Origin: a virus | Length of the DNA: 25,503 nucleotides | Virus record (IMG/VR): IMGVR_UViG_3300040815_001101 | Span: 1-25,503 of that record | Direction: 5' to 3' (one strand) | Part shown: positions 15,295 through 22,677 of the stretch, in pieces | How positions within the stretch are numbered: position 1 is the first letter of the stretch | Layout of the letters: the number at the start of each line of letters is the position of its first letter | Position numbers and translations under genes: made by a program | Notes under the pieces: generated by a model | Database searches by the model: none | Seen by the model: only the letters and a program-made list of their open reading frames with translations | Told to the model about the DNA's origin: nothing

Positions 15295-15757
15295 CAAACT
15301 AAATTTACCTAGGTTAGATTTACCAAAAATATGGCATACAAATGATGTACAACTGAAAGCAAAAGTTGGAGGGTATATTGCGTATTATGTGACTGACGAA
15401 GTTGATAAACAAATAAGGAGCTTATTTCCGAAAGAGTTTTTTCCTAAAAAAACTCATATAATTGCACAGTTTATTGATCCTCAATTAAACGGACTTATAC
15501 ATATGGATAGGCGTGAGTTTGCTATTAACTATGTGCTTAATAAAGGTGGCTTAGACGCTCATACAAGCGTTTACAGCAGTGATAGTGTGCTAGAGAGTAC
15601 ATATACGCAACAGGAGCAAGAATGGTACTTGTTAAATACATATAAGAACCATGCAGTACATAATATAACAGATACACGAGTTGCAATTAGTATAAGTTTT
15701 TATGAATTTGGAGACACACAATGGAGGTTTATAAATGAAAAATATGAAAGCAAATAA
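15275..15757 (+). CDS. Small 2-oxoglutarate/Fe(II) oxygenase
   Basis: 160 aa. LIHMD gives H76-x-D78; NHAVHN (H126) and TRVAISISF (R135) complete the set with H-to-R spacing of 9. Between them the chain has the Tyr/Ser-rich strands expected of a jelly-roll core. The start lies 20 nt inside the preceding gene with no strong Shine-Dalgarno, so translation probably depends on coupling. Substrate unknown. Confidence 0.65.
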   Translation: MNTVTYSKLNLPRLDLPKIWHTNDVQLKAKVGGYIAYYVTDEVDKQIRSLFPKEFFPKKTHIIAQFIDPQLNGLIHMDRREFAINYVLNKGGLDAHTSVYSSDSVLESTYTQQEQEWYLLNTYKNHAVHNITDTRVAISISFYEFGDTQWRFINEKYESK

Positions 15758-16625
15758 ACCATTTGATGATGAAACACTAAAGAACATGGATATTATACAT
15801 GATCCTAACACTAAGTTCTTTAAGGATCAATACGAGCCTAGTTACAGCATAGATAACTTTATTACAGAACAAGAACGTGTACAGTTGCTTGACTTTTGGT
15901 ATAAAGAGTACAACAATGTTGGCTGGGAAATAAATGGACATATTGTAAACATTCCGCACCCTATACGCTACAGCGTAATAAATGATATTTTACGGTCTAA
16001 AGTATATGAACACTTTGGAGAAGATACTATATTTTATAGCGAAGTTTCGAATGATCCTATAAGTGTTGGTGATCAGATGTTTAAAAGTATTAGACCTTAT
16101 GGATTACATACAGACAGTGTTACACATATTCCCGGCTATCGTCCTTATAAAGACATTATTTTACCATTAGAAATACATAATAATGTATCAATAGATTATG
16201 TAACTTTTAATCAACGTTATCGCGGAAGAGCTACACATTTTATGAAAAATAGACATATTTCTAATTTTAGCGGTTATAGTAATACCTTTAGATTATTACC
16301 ATATGAGCAGTACGGAGTTGAAGGTATAGAATACAATAAACTAGACTGGGCATGGATGGAACGTGAAATGCCTGAACACATACCTATGAGTATATACGAA
16401 GGATTAAGTATAGAAGAAGTGTTGCCCTGGAAATTGTGTAGTGGCATTGTACAAGATACAAGTGTATTACACGCACCGACAGATTTTAGAAAAAAAGGTT
16501 GTGAATGGAAAATAGCAATAACATTTCATTTAATGAAAAAGGATGAAACTTATAATAATGCTATAGAAGGATATCCTACATCTTTTAGCAGATATACTCT
16601 TAATCCGCCTTTACTGGAGAAATAA
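15735..16625 (+). CDS. Putative 2-oxoglutarate/Fe(II) oxygenase with long central insert
   Basis: 296 aa, with GGAGG 7 nt before the ATG, inside the end of the upstream gene. RPYGLHTD gives H125-x-D127. DTSVLHAP supplies H246 near the C-terminus, followed by FRKKG (R252) and K259 as candidate 2-oxoglutarate ligands. The roughly 120-residue stretch between the two motif regions is much longer than in neighbouring oxygenases and rich in Tyr, Asn and Arg, so it may form a lid or substrate-binding domain. The C-terminal arginine assignment is uncertain. The TAA stop is followed immediately by the next ATG. Confidence 0.6.
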   Translation: MKNMKANKPFDDETLKNMDIIHDPNTKFFKDQYEPSYSIDNFITEQERVQLLDFWYKEYNNVGWEINGHIVNIPHPIRYSVINDILRSKVYEHFGEDTIFYSEVSNDPISVGDQMFKSIRPYGLHTDSVTHIPGYRPYKDIILPLEIHNNVSIDYVTFNQRYRGRATHFMKNRHISNFSGYSNTFRLLPYEQYGVEGIEYNKLDWAWMEREMPEHIPMSIYEGLSIEEVLPWKLCSGIVQDTSVLHAPTDFRKKGCEWKIAITFHLMKKDETYNNAIEGYPTSFSRYTLNPPLLEK

Positions 16626-17336
16626 ATGGAAGATAGATTTAAAAAATATATTAGGCACAATTTTATAGGTGGACATGAAAACGATCCTAAAATGTTTGTT
16701 CCTACTGACGAACAAATTCATTGCGAACAGCAACTAGCAATGTTAGGTGATTATGCTAAGTTAAACTTTAGTTTAGATATAGATAAATTTAATAGTGAGT
16801 TAGAACCATATAACGATAAATGGGTTGATTATCTTCCTAGAAAAGGCGAATACGATCCTAGATACGGGTTAATGTTATGGGGACTAGAAGGTGATGACTG
16901 TAATGATAGTTTAAGTTTGCCAGAAGCTAGAAAACGTATAGGCCACAAAGTAATGGAAGCGGATTTTAATTATCCTACTCAGTTATACAAAGATCTTACT
17001 AGTATCCATGATTTATGTGATTATTTTTCTCCACTAGGAAGAACATTTTTAGTTAAAGCAGACGCAGGAGCATATTTTCCACCACATAGAGATCATCAAT
17101 ATTTAACTAGAGATTGTTTTAGAGTGTGTGCATTCTTTGATAATACAGGTGACGAAGCATTCGAATGGGAACAAAACGGAAGAAGATTGCCGATTACTCC
17201 TGGAAATGTAATTTACATTGACACAACTAAAGTACATCGCACTCACTCTTGGGCAAATGGAAGTATTCATTTAATAATGAATATTCCAAAAACTTGGGAT
17301 AATGTAATAAAATTAATAAGTGTTCTAGGTGTTTAG
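16626..17336 (+). CDS. AspH-like 2-oxoglutarate oxygenase, last gene of the + strand run
   Basis: 236 aa, with GGAG 7 nt before the ATG. AGAYFPPHRD gives H154-x-D156; FRVCAFF, then EQNGRRLPITPGNV, then H204/H207 follow the AspH-type order also seen at 11038. Where relatives have Arg about 10 residues after the distal His, this protein reads WANGSIHLIM, so that arginine is missing; R166 on the earlier strand may take its place. The stop codon TAG (17334-17336) overlaps the stop of the convergent fibre gene, and no terminator is visible between them. Confidence 0.65.
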   Translation: MEDRFKKYIRHNFIGGHENDPKMFVPTDEQIHCEQQLAMLGDYAKLNFSLDIDKFNSELEPYNDKWVDYLPRKGEYDPRYGLMLWGLEGDDCNDSLSLPEARKRIGHKVMEADFNYPTQLYKDLTSIHDLCDYFSPLGRTFLVKADAGAYFPPHRDHQYLTRDCFRVCAFFDNTGDEAFEWEQNGRRLPITPGNVIYIDTTKVHRTHSWANGSIHLIMNIPKTWDNVIKLISVLGV

Positions 17337-18619
17337 TTTAAATTAACCCAACTAGATCCGTCATATCCTTGGAATTTTGCAACATCAGTTACAAAAACCA
17401 TTTCGCCGGCTGTTGGAGCAGTAATAGCTGCATCTCTTGCAGTAGCATCTGCATAAACACCTGGTTTAATTGATCCACCGACTTCTAACCCTGCTGTTGG
17501 TTCTGTGCCGATTGCTCCAGGAACACTAATTTGCATTTTACCATTGGAGTGTAGTTTAAAATAGTTATTAGCGTTGCCTGAACCGCCTGGCTGTGGGAAG
17601 TAGATTAATTGATCATTTGTAACATCTAAAGTACTAATAGTTGTAGTTGTTGGTCCAGTTGAGTCTGTTTTAGCAAAAGTTAAACGAGCTATTTGCACAT
17701 TATCTGCAATTGCACTTGTATCTGTTCTATTAAAAACTAGTCTATTGATATCACCTGTGCCAGTAAATTGTAATGAATTATCAGGTGCAGAAATAAAATC
17801 AGTCTCTACACTTTCCGTTGTAACAGATGAACCTGCTCCGCCTATAACATTACCACTAACGTCACCGGTTACATTACCACTAACGTCACCGGTTACATCT
17901 CCAGTTACATTACCAACTACTAACCCAGTGTGTGTACCTTCTGTGTCGCCAGTTACATTGCCTGTTACATTTGCAAATAAAGTGCTATCTGTATCACCGA
18001 TACCCACTGAAAGTACAACACTACTATCTTCAGAAAGGACATCACCACGCAAAGCGCCATTAAACTCGGCTAAGTTTGCATCTAATATTGTAATACCATT
18101 TTCATCTACAATATTATTATTCAGAGATTGTGTTTGATTAAATGTACCTGCTACATTATCATATACTAATACAGAGTTAGTTAAGTTAGTAAAATTAACA
18201 TCACGTAATTTTTCTAATCGGAATGTTTCTCTTTCAAATGCTGAAGTTGCGCTATTATACACAAGAACATCATCGTTTAAAACACCTGTTGTATCTGCAT
18301 CAGTTAATTCGCCTAGTGTTGCTGCGCCGCCTGCGGTTGAACTTGCTCTCCAGTCTCCTGAACTAGCATCATATGCTAGTACATCTCCATCACCTGGAAT
18401 TGTACTATCTGAATTAACATCACCGAAGCTATCAATACTTAATTCGCCTAATGCTGCTTCTAAACTAACTTGTGTGTTAGTATCTACTGCGTTACCGCCT
18501 ACTGTAACACCGTCACCTACAAAAAGTAGTTTTGTATCTGTTGCATATATTAATTCACCTTCTGCTGGTGTAATTAATAATCTTTCTGAATCTGTTCCTC
18601 GTCTTAGACGTAAAGCCAT
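17333..18619 (-). CDS. Phage tail fibre-like structural protein with tandem repeats
   Basis: 428 aa, with AGGAG about 8 nt before the ATG. The N-terminus (RRGTDSERLLITPAEGELIY-like, residues 5-35, then LLFVGDG) resembles the N-terminal domain of phage fibre and tropism-determinant proteins. The middle (about residues 205-260) is a run of short GNVTGDV/SGNVTGD units typical of fibrous beta-structure. The C-terminal 60 residues (AGLEVGGSIKPG, then GEMVFVTD, then GYDGSSWVNL) are a common end module of marine phage fibre proteins. No chaperone or adhesin domain is visible. It is probably a late gene, as a CATAAATA motif lies upstream. Exact virion location is inference. Confidence 0.7.
   Translation of the reverse strand: MALRLRRGTDSERLLITPAEGELIYATDTKLLFVGDGVTVGGNAVDTNTQVSLEAALGELSIDSFGDVNSDSTIPGDGDVLAYDASSGDWRASSTAGGAATLGELTDADTTGVLNDDVLVYNSATSAFERETFRLEKLRDVNFTNLTNSVLVYDNVAGTFNQTQSLNNNIVDENGITILDANLAEFNGALRGDVLSEDSSVVLSVGIGDTDSTLFANVTGNVTGDTEGTHTGLVVGNVTGDVTGDVSGNVTGDVSGNVIGGAGSSVTTESVETDFISAPDNSLQFTGTGDINRLVFNRTDTSAIADNVQIARLTFAKTDSTGPTTTTISTLDVTNDQLIYFPQPGGSGNANNYFKLHSNGKMQISVPGAIGTEPTAGLEVGGSIKPGVYADATARDAAITAPTAGEMVFVTDVAKFQGYDGSSWVNLN
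17847..17894. repeat. Perfect 24-bp tandem duplication in the fibre gene
   Basis: Two identical 24-bp units, 17847-17870 and 17871-17894, encode repeated 8-residue units of the type NVTGDVSG on the - strand. Weaker copies flank them to about 17970. Such units can expand or contract by slippage in frame and change fibre length. Confidence 0.85.
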
Positions 18620-18650
18620 CTCGTAACTCCTGGGTATGCTGCGCTACATG

Positions 18651-18658
18651 TATTTATG
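18651..18658 (-). promoter_or_regulatory. Candidate T4-type late promoter (CATAAATA) for the fibre gene
   Basis: The - strand reads CATAAATA, ending 31 nt before the ATG at 18619, in the 54-bp gap after the upstream gene. This matches NATAAATA and suits a structural gene. Confidence 0.55.
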
Positions 18659-18673
18659 CCTTTTACGCATTTA

Positions 18674-19042
18674 TTATTTTCTTTTCTTAAGGAAATACTT
18701 TGTTCTTTTAGTAATATCATGTTTTACTTTAGCGACATTTAGTTCAAAATCTACATTAACTATATGATCATCGTATTCGTATAGTATTTGTTCTATACTA
18801 TCTTCTATTTCTTCTGACGTCAAATTTTTATTTTTTGGTTTCGTCATATCAATGTCCCATACATTACCGTCTTTAAAATATATGAGTACTGACCTGAGGT
18901 ATTTCATAGGGACTGTATTAATCTCTATATTATCAAATACTTCAGGCCAGCTATCTATAACATCCTTAGGGAGATTATTCTTTTTGTTTTTAGGCACTCT
19001 CTTCGGTCTTTTTCGTTTTCTTTTTGGTAGGAGATATTTCAT
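18674..19042 (-). CDS. Hypothetical basic protein, conserved-phage type
   Basis: 123 aa from the ATG at 19042. A longer frame from 19120 would overlap the upstream gene by 131 nt, and a GTG at 18997 with a GAAGAGA-like site upstream is a real alternative. The first 25 residues are almost all Lys/Arg/Pro. The rest reads as a small alpha/beta domain (DVIDSWPEVFDNI, then LRSVLIYFKDGNVWDIDM, then a Glu-rich helix and a basic tail). No known catalytic motif is seen. The basic N-terminus could bind nucleic acid. Tandem stops (TAATAA) end the gene. Confidence 0.6.
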   Translation of the reverse strand: MKYLLPKRKRKRPKRVPKNKKNNLPKDVIDSWPEVFDNIEINTVPMKYLRSVLIYFKDGNVWDIDMTKPKNKNLTSEEIEDSIEQILYEYDDHIVNVDFELNVAKVKHDITKRTKYFLKKRK

Positions 19043-19592
19043 CCGCTTGCTCACGTAACCGTTTTGCTTCTTTAAAAAGCCTATCAGCATCGCTACGATA
19101 TTTAGCAGCGATTTCGTCATCAGAAAGTACAGCGTTATCTGTACTCGCTGTTGGTGTTACAGGATCTGCAATTACTTCGTTGCTTGTAGTTTTCTTTTTT
19201 CCTGAACCATCATCTATTGCAAGGTCTCCAACTGTTACTCCTCGTTGTTGAGCTATAATGTCATTTAGCTCACTTAACAAAATTACAGTATTTCGATCAG
19301 GCGTCATTTCTATTTGGTTTGTTGGCATTTTTACCATCTTGCCTTGTGTGTGAAAGGCAGCAAGCATATTTCTTCCATCTGGCAAATATGTACGTTGCAT
19401 AACAGTGGCAAATTCAAATGCTTCTTGTCCTGATGAAGATTCAAGTGTACGCATTAACGTATCGTGTTGATCAGCATCGAGATTTTCTGTAGTTACTACT
19501 ACACAGTTTTCCGGTTCTCCAGGCACAACTTTGTACGCTACTACTACTTTTCGTTGATTGCCTTTTAGTCTTCCAGTATGTTTTAACATCAT
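18990..19592 (-). CDS. Hypothetical protein with Lys-rich coiled C-terminus
   Basis: 200 aa from the ATG at 19592. The start is chosen because AAGGAG lies about 6 nt upstream, inside the end of the previous gene; an in-frame ATG at 19643 has no such site. The N-terminal half (residues 10-110) looks globular, with VVVAYKVVPGEPENCVVV and a DRNTVILLSELNDIIAQQ segment. A Thr/Ser/Asp-rich linker leads to a charged helix (DEIAAKYRSDADRLFKEAKR) and a Lys-rich end. Function not recognised. Confidence 0.65.
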   Translation of the reverse strand: MMLKHTGRLKGNQRKVVVAYKVVPGEPENCVVVTTENLDADQHDTLMRTLESSSGQEAFEFATVMQRTYLPDGRNMLAAFHTQGKMVKMPTNQIEMTPDRNTVILLSELNDIIAQQRGVTVGDLAIDDGSGKKKTTSNEVIADPVTPTASTDNAVLSDDEIAAKYRSDADRLFKEAKRLREQADEISPTKKKTKKTEESA

Positions 19593-19593
19593 A

Positions 19594-19839
19594 TTACGCT
19601 CCTTGAGCACTTCCTTGTGCAGGCTGCGATTGTGCAACAGCACCTAAAAATGCTTCTAACTTACTGTAGGTTTGTCCTACAGTCATCATTTCATTTGGTT
19701 TAAAAGCACCACGTTGACTAGCAACATCAATAATTGATTTTAGTGCGTTAAGGTCATTGATTGTTAATTCTGGACCTTGCTCTGCTGCCGGTGCTTGTTC
19801 TTGAACTTGTGATTCTTGAACTTGATCTTCTTTTGTCAT
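19594..19839 (-). CDS. Hypothetical small protein, helical
   Basis: 82 to 84 residues depending on start. GGAG is 9 nt before the ATG at 19839 but only 3 nt before the ATG at 19845, so 19839 is preferred. A Gln/Glu/Ala-rich disordered N-terminus precedes a compact helical region (LTINDLNALKSIIDVASQRG, then a helix ending LEAFLGAVA) and a Gln/Ala/Gly tail. The form is familiar from marine T4-like phages, but I know no function. It is followed after 1 nt by the 200-aa gene, whose ribosome site lies inside this one. Confidence 0.65.
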   Translation of the reverse strand: MTKEDQVQESQVQEQAPAAEQGPELTINDLNALKSIIDVASQRGAFKPNEMMTVGQTYSKLEAFLGAVAQSQPAQGSAQGA

Positions 19840-19879
19840 AGACATTTTCTCCTTTAGTATAGTATATATTAGTTTTTTA

Positions 19880-20158
19880 CTAATTATATTTTAAATGTGG
19901 ACAAGCTAACATAAAATATGATAGCTCTTTTGCCTCTTCAAATCCTATTTTTAGAGAATAGGAAATAGAGTTTTCGTCATTTAGCATTACATGTCTGCCT
20001 ACATAGTATCTACTTTTTAGATTATTATCTATCCATTTAGATATAGCAGATTGCATATTGTAATTAAGTGGAAGCTCTGCATATTCAAATGTATCAGGTG
20101 GAAATTCTGTTCGCCTTACATTAAATACATTATAGATATTAGGTTTAAACTTTTTCAA
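19880..20158 (-). CDS. Hypothetical protein, TTG start coupled to the VWA gene
   Basis: 92 aa. The start is TTG at 20156-20158, overlapping the VWA gene's TGA as TTGA, with GAGG 7 nt upstream. The first in-frame ATG would remove 34 residues. The mix of aromatic and charged residues (IYNVFNVRRTEFPPD, then an amphipathic helix SAISKWIDNNL, RYYVGRHVML, and a Cys-His end) suggests a small alpha/beta protein. No motif recognised. Confidence 0.65.
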   Translation of the reverse strand: MKKFKPNIYNVFNVRRTEFPPDTFEYAELPLNYNMQSAISKWIDNNLKSRYYVGRHVMLNDENSISYSLKIGFEEAKELSYFMLACPHLKYN

Positions 20159-21483
20159 GCCGCTTCCTCATAGTGAGCTGTAACACCAAACGGTGCCTCA
20201 AGATTCTTGTCATGGTGGCTGTGAACAACAAATACTGTTTCGCACCATTCTGGATCACCCCAGCTATCCCATGCATATCCGTCTGTAAACATAATAAACT
20301 TTTTAGGCTGGATATCATGTTCTTTCATGTAAGTCCAGTTCGCCATAAAGTCAGTGCCGCCGCCGCCCATAATCTCGTAGTCTAACAAGTCTTCACCGTC
20401 ATCTGCTGTAAAGTCTTGCTCATTATATACTTTAGTGTCAAAGCACCATACTTTAATTTTGTAATCTTGATATTCGTCCATAATACCTTTAACTTCGCCT
20501 AAGAAGTCTTCACCTTGTTTACTACCGATTGATCCGCTCATATCAATTGCTACACAAATATCAATAGTATCTTGAAAACTCATACCTGGCAAAATGGCAC
20601 CGCTTTGATAGCCTTTACGTGAAGGACGACTAAATGTATAATCACTTTTAATAGTTGATTGTATTTGTTGACGTAATAGTTCACGCCAGTTCATTTTAGG
20701 TTCAGTAAGCTCTTTAATCATACGCTGTACGCCTGCAGGTGTATTACCCGCTCCGGCGCTTTGCGCACTAGCAATCATTGCTTCTTTTACTTCGTCACGT
20801 ATTTGATCCATTTCGGCTTTACTATACTTAGGACGACTACTTTTACCGTCTTTGCCCTGTCCGTTGCCTTCGTCACCGTCTTCGCCTTCTAAGTCTAAAT
20901 GTTCGTCTAACATTTCTCCTAGTTGTTTTACAAACTCTTCACCATTCTTTTTAGCTTCATCAAATAGTTCGTCGTATACAGCTTCTGATGACCAACCTTC
21001 GTATTTGAAGTCTTGATAACAATCAATAAAGCTAGGCTTAGTACCGATTCGATCACGTACAAGTGTATTATTTACAATATAATCTGCGGCAATATTGTAC
21101 AGCATAGGATTACGAGATTCACGTCTGCCTAAGTGATCAAATACCATATGCAAAATTTCGTGTGCAATAACAAACTCAATTTCTTTATTATTCATTGCAT
21201 TAAAGAACTGAGTATTAAAATACAAGTTACGTCCGTCTACAGCCGCAGTCATCAACCAGTCATCGGCAGCAATAATCTTTAGACGTGTTGCCATATTACC
21301 AAAAAATGGATGTCTTAATAACAGTCCTACTCGAGCGGTAATGATACGATCGAGCACATCTTTCTGCATCGTTTCGAGTTGATCTTCGGTGATATCAGGA
21401 TCAGGAGCCCAGTGTTTTAGTTTAGTTTGAGTATCTTTTGCAGACATTTGCATTGCTACGTATGATGGTAAAAAGTCTAACAT
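20155..21483 (-). CDS. VWA-domain protein with N-terminal HExxH metallopeptidase-like domain
   Basis: 442 aa from the ATG at 21483, which has AAGGG upstream; an upstream in-frame ATG at 21522 would lie within the promoter transcript start region. The N-terminal domain has AHEILHMVFDH (HExxH at 108-112), as in zinc-metallopeptidase-like domains fused to VWA (DUF2201-type). A Glu/Asp/Gly-rich linker near 190-215 is followed by the VWA domain with the metal-ion-dependent adhesion site DMSGS near residue 310, a GGGGTDF loop and an FTDGY element. With the MoxR ATPase upstream it forms a MoxR-VWA pair, which in bacteria works in protein or complex assembly and metal insertion. The phage role is unknown. 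It has its own strong promoter. Confidence 0.85.
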   Translation of the reverse strand: MLDFLPSYVAMQMSAKDTQTKLKHWAPDPDITEDQLETMQKDVLDRIITARVGLLLRHPFFGNMATRLKIIAADDWLMTAAVDGRNLYFNTQFFNAMNNKEIEFVIAHEILHMVFDHLGRRESRNPMLYNIAADYIVNNTLVRDRIGTKPSFIDCYQDFKYEGWSSEAVYDELFDEAKKNGEEFVKQLGEMLDEHLDLEGEDGDEGNGQGKDGKSSRPKYSKAEMDQIRDEVKEAMIASAQSAGAGNTPAGVQRMIKELTEPKMNWRELLRQQIQSTIKSDYTFSRPSRKGYQSGAILPGMSFQDTIDICVAIDMSGSIGSKQGEDFLGEVKGIMDEYQDYKIKVWCFDTKVYNEQDFTADDGEDLLDYEIMGGGGTDFMANWTYMKEHDIQPKKFIMFTDGYAWDSWGDPEWCETVFVVHSHHDKNLEAPFGVTAHYEEAA

Positions 21484-21510
21484 TGTTTGCCCTTTATTAC
21501 TTATAATGTT

Positions 21511-21538
21511 ATTATAACACACTTATAACATTTGTCAA
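21511..21538 (-). promoter_or_regulatory. Consensus sigma70 promoter for the VWA gene
   Basis: On the - strand: TTGACA (21533-21538), a 16-bp spacer ending in GTGT, and TATAAT (21511-21516), all consensus hexamers. The -35 contains the TGA stop of the MoxR gene. Predicted start is near 21504, giving a leader of about 20 nt to the ATG at 21483. Confidence 0.75.
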
Positions 21539-22617
21539 GCTGATTGTGCTGCCTTAATGTACTTACCATATTTTTCGTGGAATTCGTCAAAACAATCTAC
21601 TTCGTCTGGATCAATTGGAAGAGCATACTGCGTAAGAGCAAGTTTAATACCCATAACAACTAGTTCAGTTTCAAAGTTATCCATAGCAAAACGTAGGAAG
21701 TTATTAACTTTTGAATCAAACTTCTTATCGTTTGCATCTGCTGATTCTTTTAATTCATAACATAGACTTACTGTAAGAGAATATTTTGCACTAATTTCGT
21801 CTGTCTTTAGCTCTTTTACTTTGCCTGCTAGAATGTCAGTTGGGTTAGGCATACTGGACGCAACTTTACGGTGTGCCATAAACTTCACTGCAAGACCTTC
21901 GCCTACAGCGCCTGCAACTAAGTCTGTTGTTGTACCGGCATCTAACTCGTCGTCTAGTAGTTCACTAACAAACGACCATGAACGAGGTGTTGCAAACGAA
22001 CGTGATGCACTTTTAGGATCAAAATCGTAAAGATCCTGTTTTGCAAATTGTAGGTAACCAACAACGTCGGTATTAATTTTATTATCAACTGCCCAGTTAA
22101 ACCAGTCATCAAATGCAACACCCATTTCAATATGTATGAAACGATTAGCTAACGGAGCAGGCATTCTGTATGTAACACCTTTGTCAGCTTCACGGTTACC
22201 TGCCGCAATTATAGTAACATTGTCTGGAAGCTTATATGTTCCAACTTTACGATTAAGAATTAACTGGTATGCTGCCGCTTGTACGCTAGGCGCTGCCGAG
22301 TTCATCTCGTCTAAGAATAGTGTAATGTGATCGAACTGTGCCGCAAATTCTTCTGTTGGAAGTTCGCTAGGTGCACCCCAGACCATTGTACCTGAGTTGC
22401 TGTCAAAGTATGGAATACCTTTAATATCTGTAGGTTCCCATAATGACAAGCGAATGTCGATTAAGTGTGAATTTGTAAAACTATTTGTAATTTGTGCTAC
22501 AATATCAGATTTACCAATACCTGGAGGCCCCCAAAGAAAAATTGGACGTTTCTTTTTCATTGCAACACGCAATGCATTTTTTGATTTACTCGGACTAAGT
22601 GTACGTGCTTCTGACAT
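21535..22617 (-). CDS. MoxR-family AAA+ ATPase
   Basis: 360 aa, with AAGGA 7 nt before the ATG. Walker A GPPGIGKS is at 30-37 and Walker B TLFLDE at 99-104. Sensor 1 AAGNREADKG and the arginine-finger region ANRF follow at about 140-165. MoxR ATPases remodel or activate partner proteins, usually with a VWA protein; here that partner is the next gene downstream. Marine T4-like phages are known to carry such a pair, from memory. The C-terminal domain is helical with no extra motif. Confidence 0.88.
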   Translation of the reverse strand: MSEARTLSPSKSKNALRVAMKKKRPIFLWGPPGIGKSDIVAQITNSFTNSHLIDIRLSLWEPTDIKGIPYFDSNSGTMVWGAPSELPTEEFAAQFDHITLFLDEMNSAAPSVQAAAYQLILNRKVGTYKLPDNVTIIAAGNREADKGVTYRMPAPLANRFIHIEMGVAFDDWFNWAVDNKINTDVVGYLQFAKQDLYDFDPKSASRSFATPRSWSFVSELLDDELDAGTTTDLVAGAVGEGLAVKFMAHRKVASSMPNPTDILAGKVKELKTDEISAKYSLTVSLCYELKESADANDKKFDSKVNNFLRFAMDNFETELVVMGIKLALTQYALPIDPDEVDCFDEFHEKYGKYIKAAQSA

Positions 22618-22649
22618 AATCTATTCCTTATATGTTACCCTATACACTT

Positions 22650-22677
22650 AATATAACACAAGTACTGTAGAAGTCAA
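22650..22677 (-). promoter_or_regulatory. sigma70-type promoter for the MoxR gene
   Basis: On the - strand: TTGACT (22672-22677), a 16-bp spacer ending in GTGT, TATATT (22650-22655). The -35 overlaps the TGA stop of the Smr gene, the same arrangement as the promoter at 21511-21538. The leader to the ATG at 22617 is about 27 nt and contains AAGGA. Confidence 0.65.

Noticed and set aside
15728-15735. TATAAATG before the gene at 15735 as a late promoter
   Set aside because: It overlaps the start codon itself and lies between the Shine-Dalgarno and ATG; better explained as the spacer.
1-17336. A small precursor peptide gene, as in radical SAM peptide-modifying clusters
   Set aside because: Gaps are a few bases to 76 bp and hold only promoter sequence; no short frame with a ribosome site was found. 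The substrate could still be encoded elsewhere.
17845-17972. CRISPR-like repeat array
   Set aside because: Repeats are adjacent and in frame with a structural protein, with no spacers.
17745-18137. 130-codon + strand frame opposite the fibre gene with Pro/Thr/Val repeats
   Set aside because: Its repeats are simply the complement of the fibre gene's tandem units.
19868-19884. ATTAGT-TTTTT-ACTAAT hairpin between the 92-aa and 82-aa genes as a terminator
   Set aside because: A six-pair all-weak stem in AT-rich DNA overlapping a stop codon; no proper T run after it in the transcribed direction.
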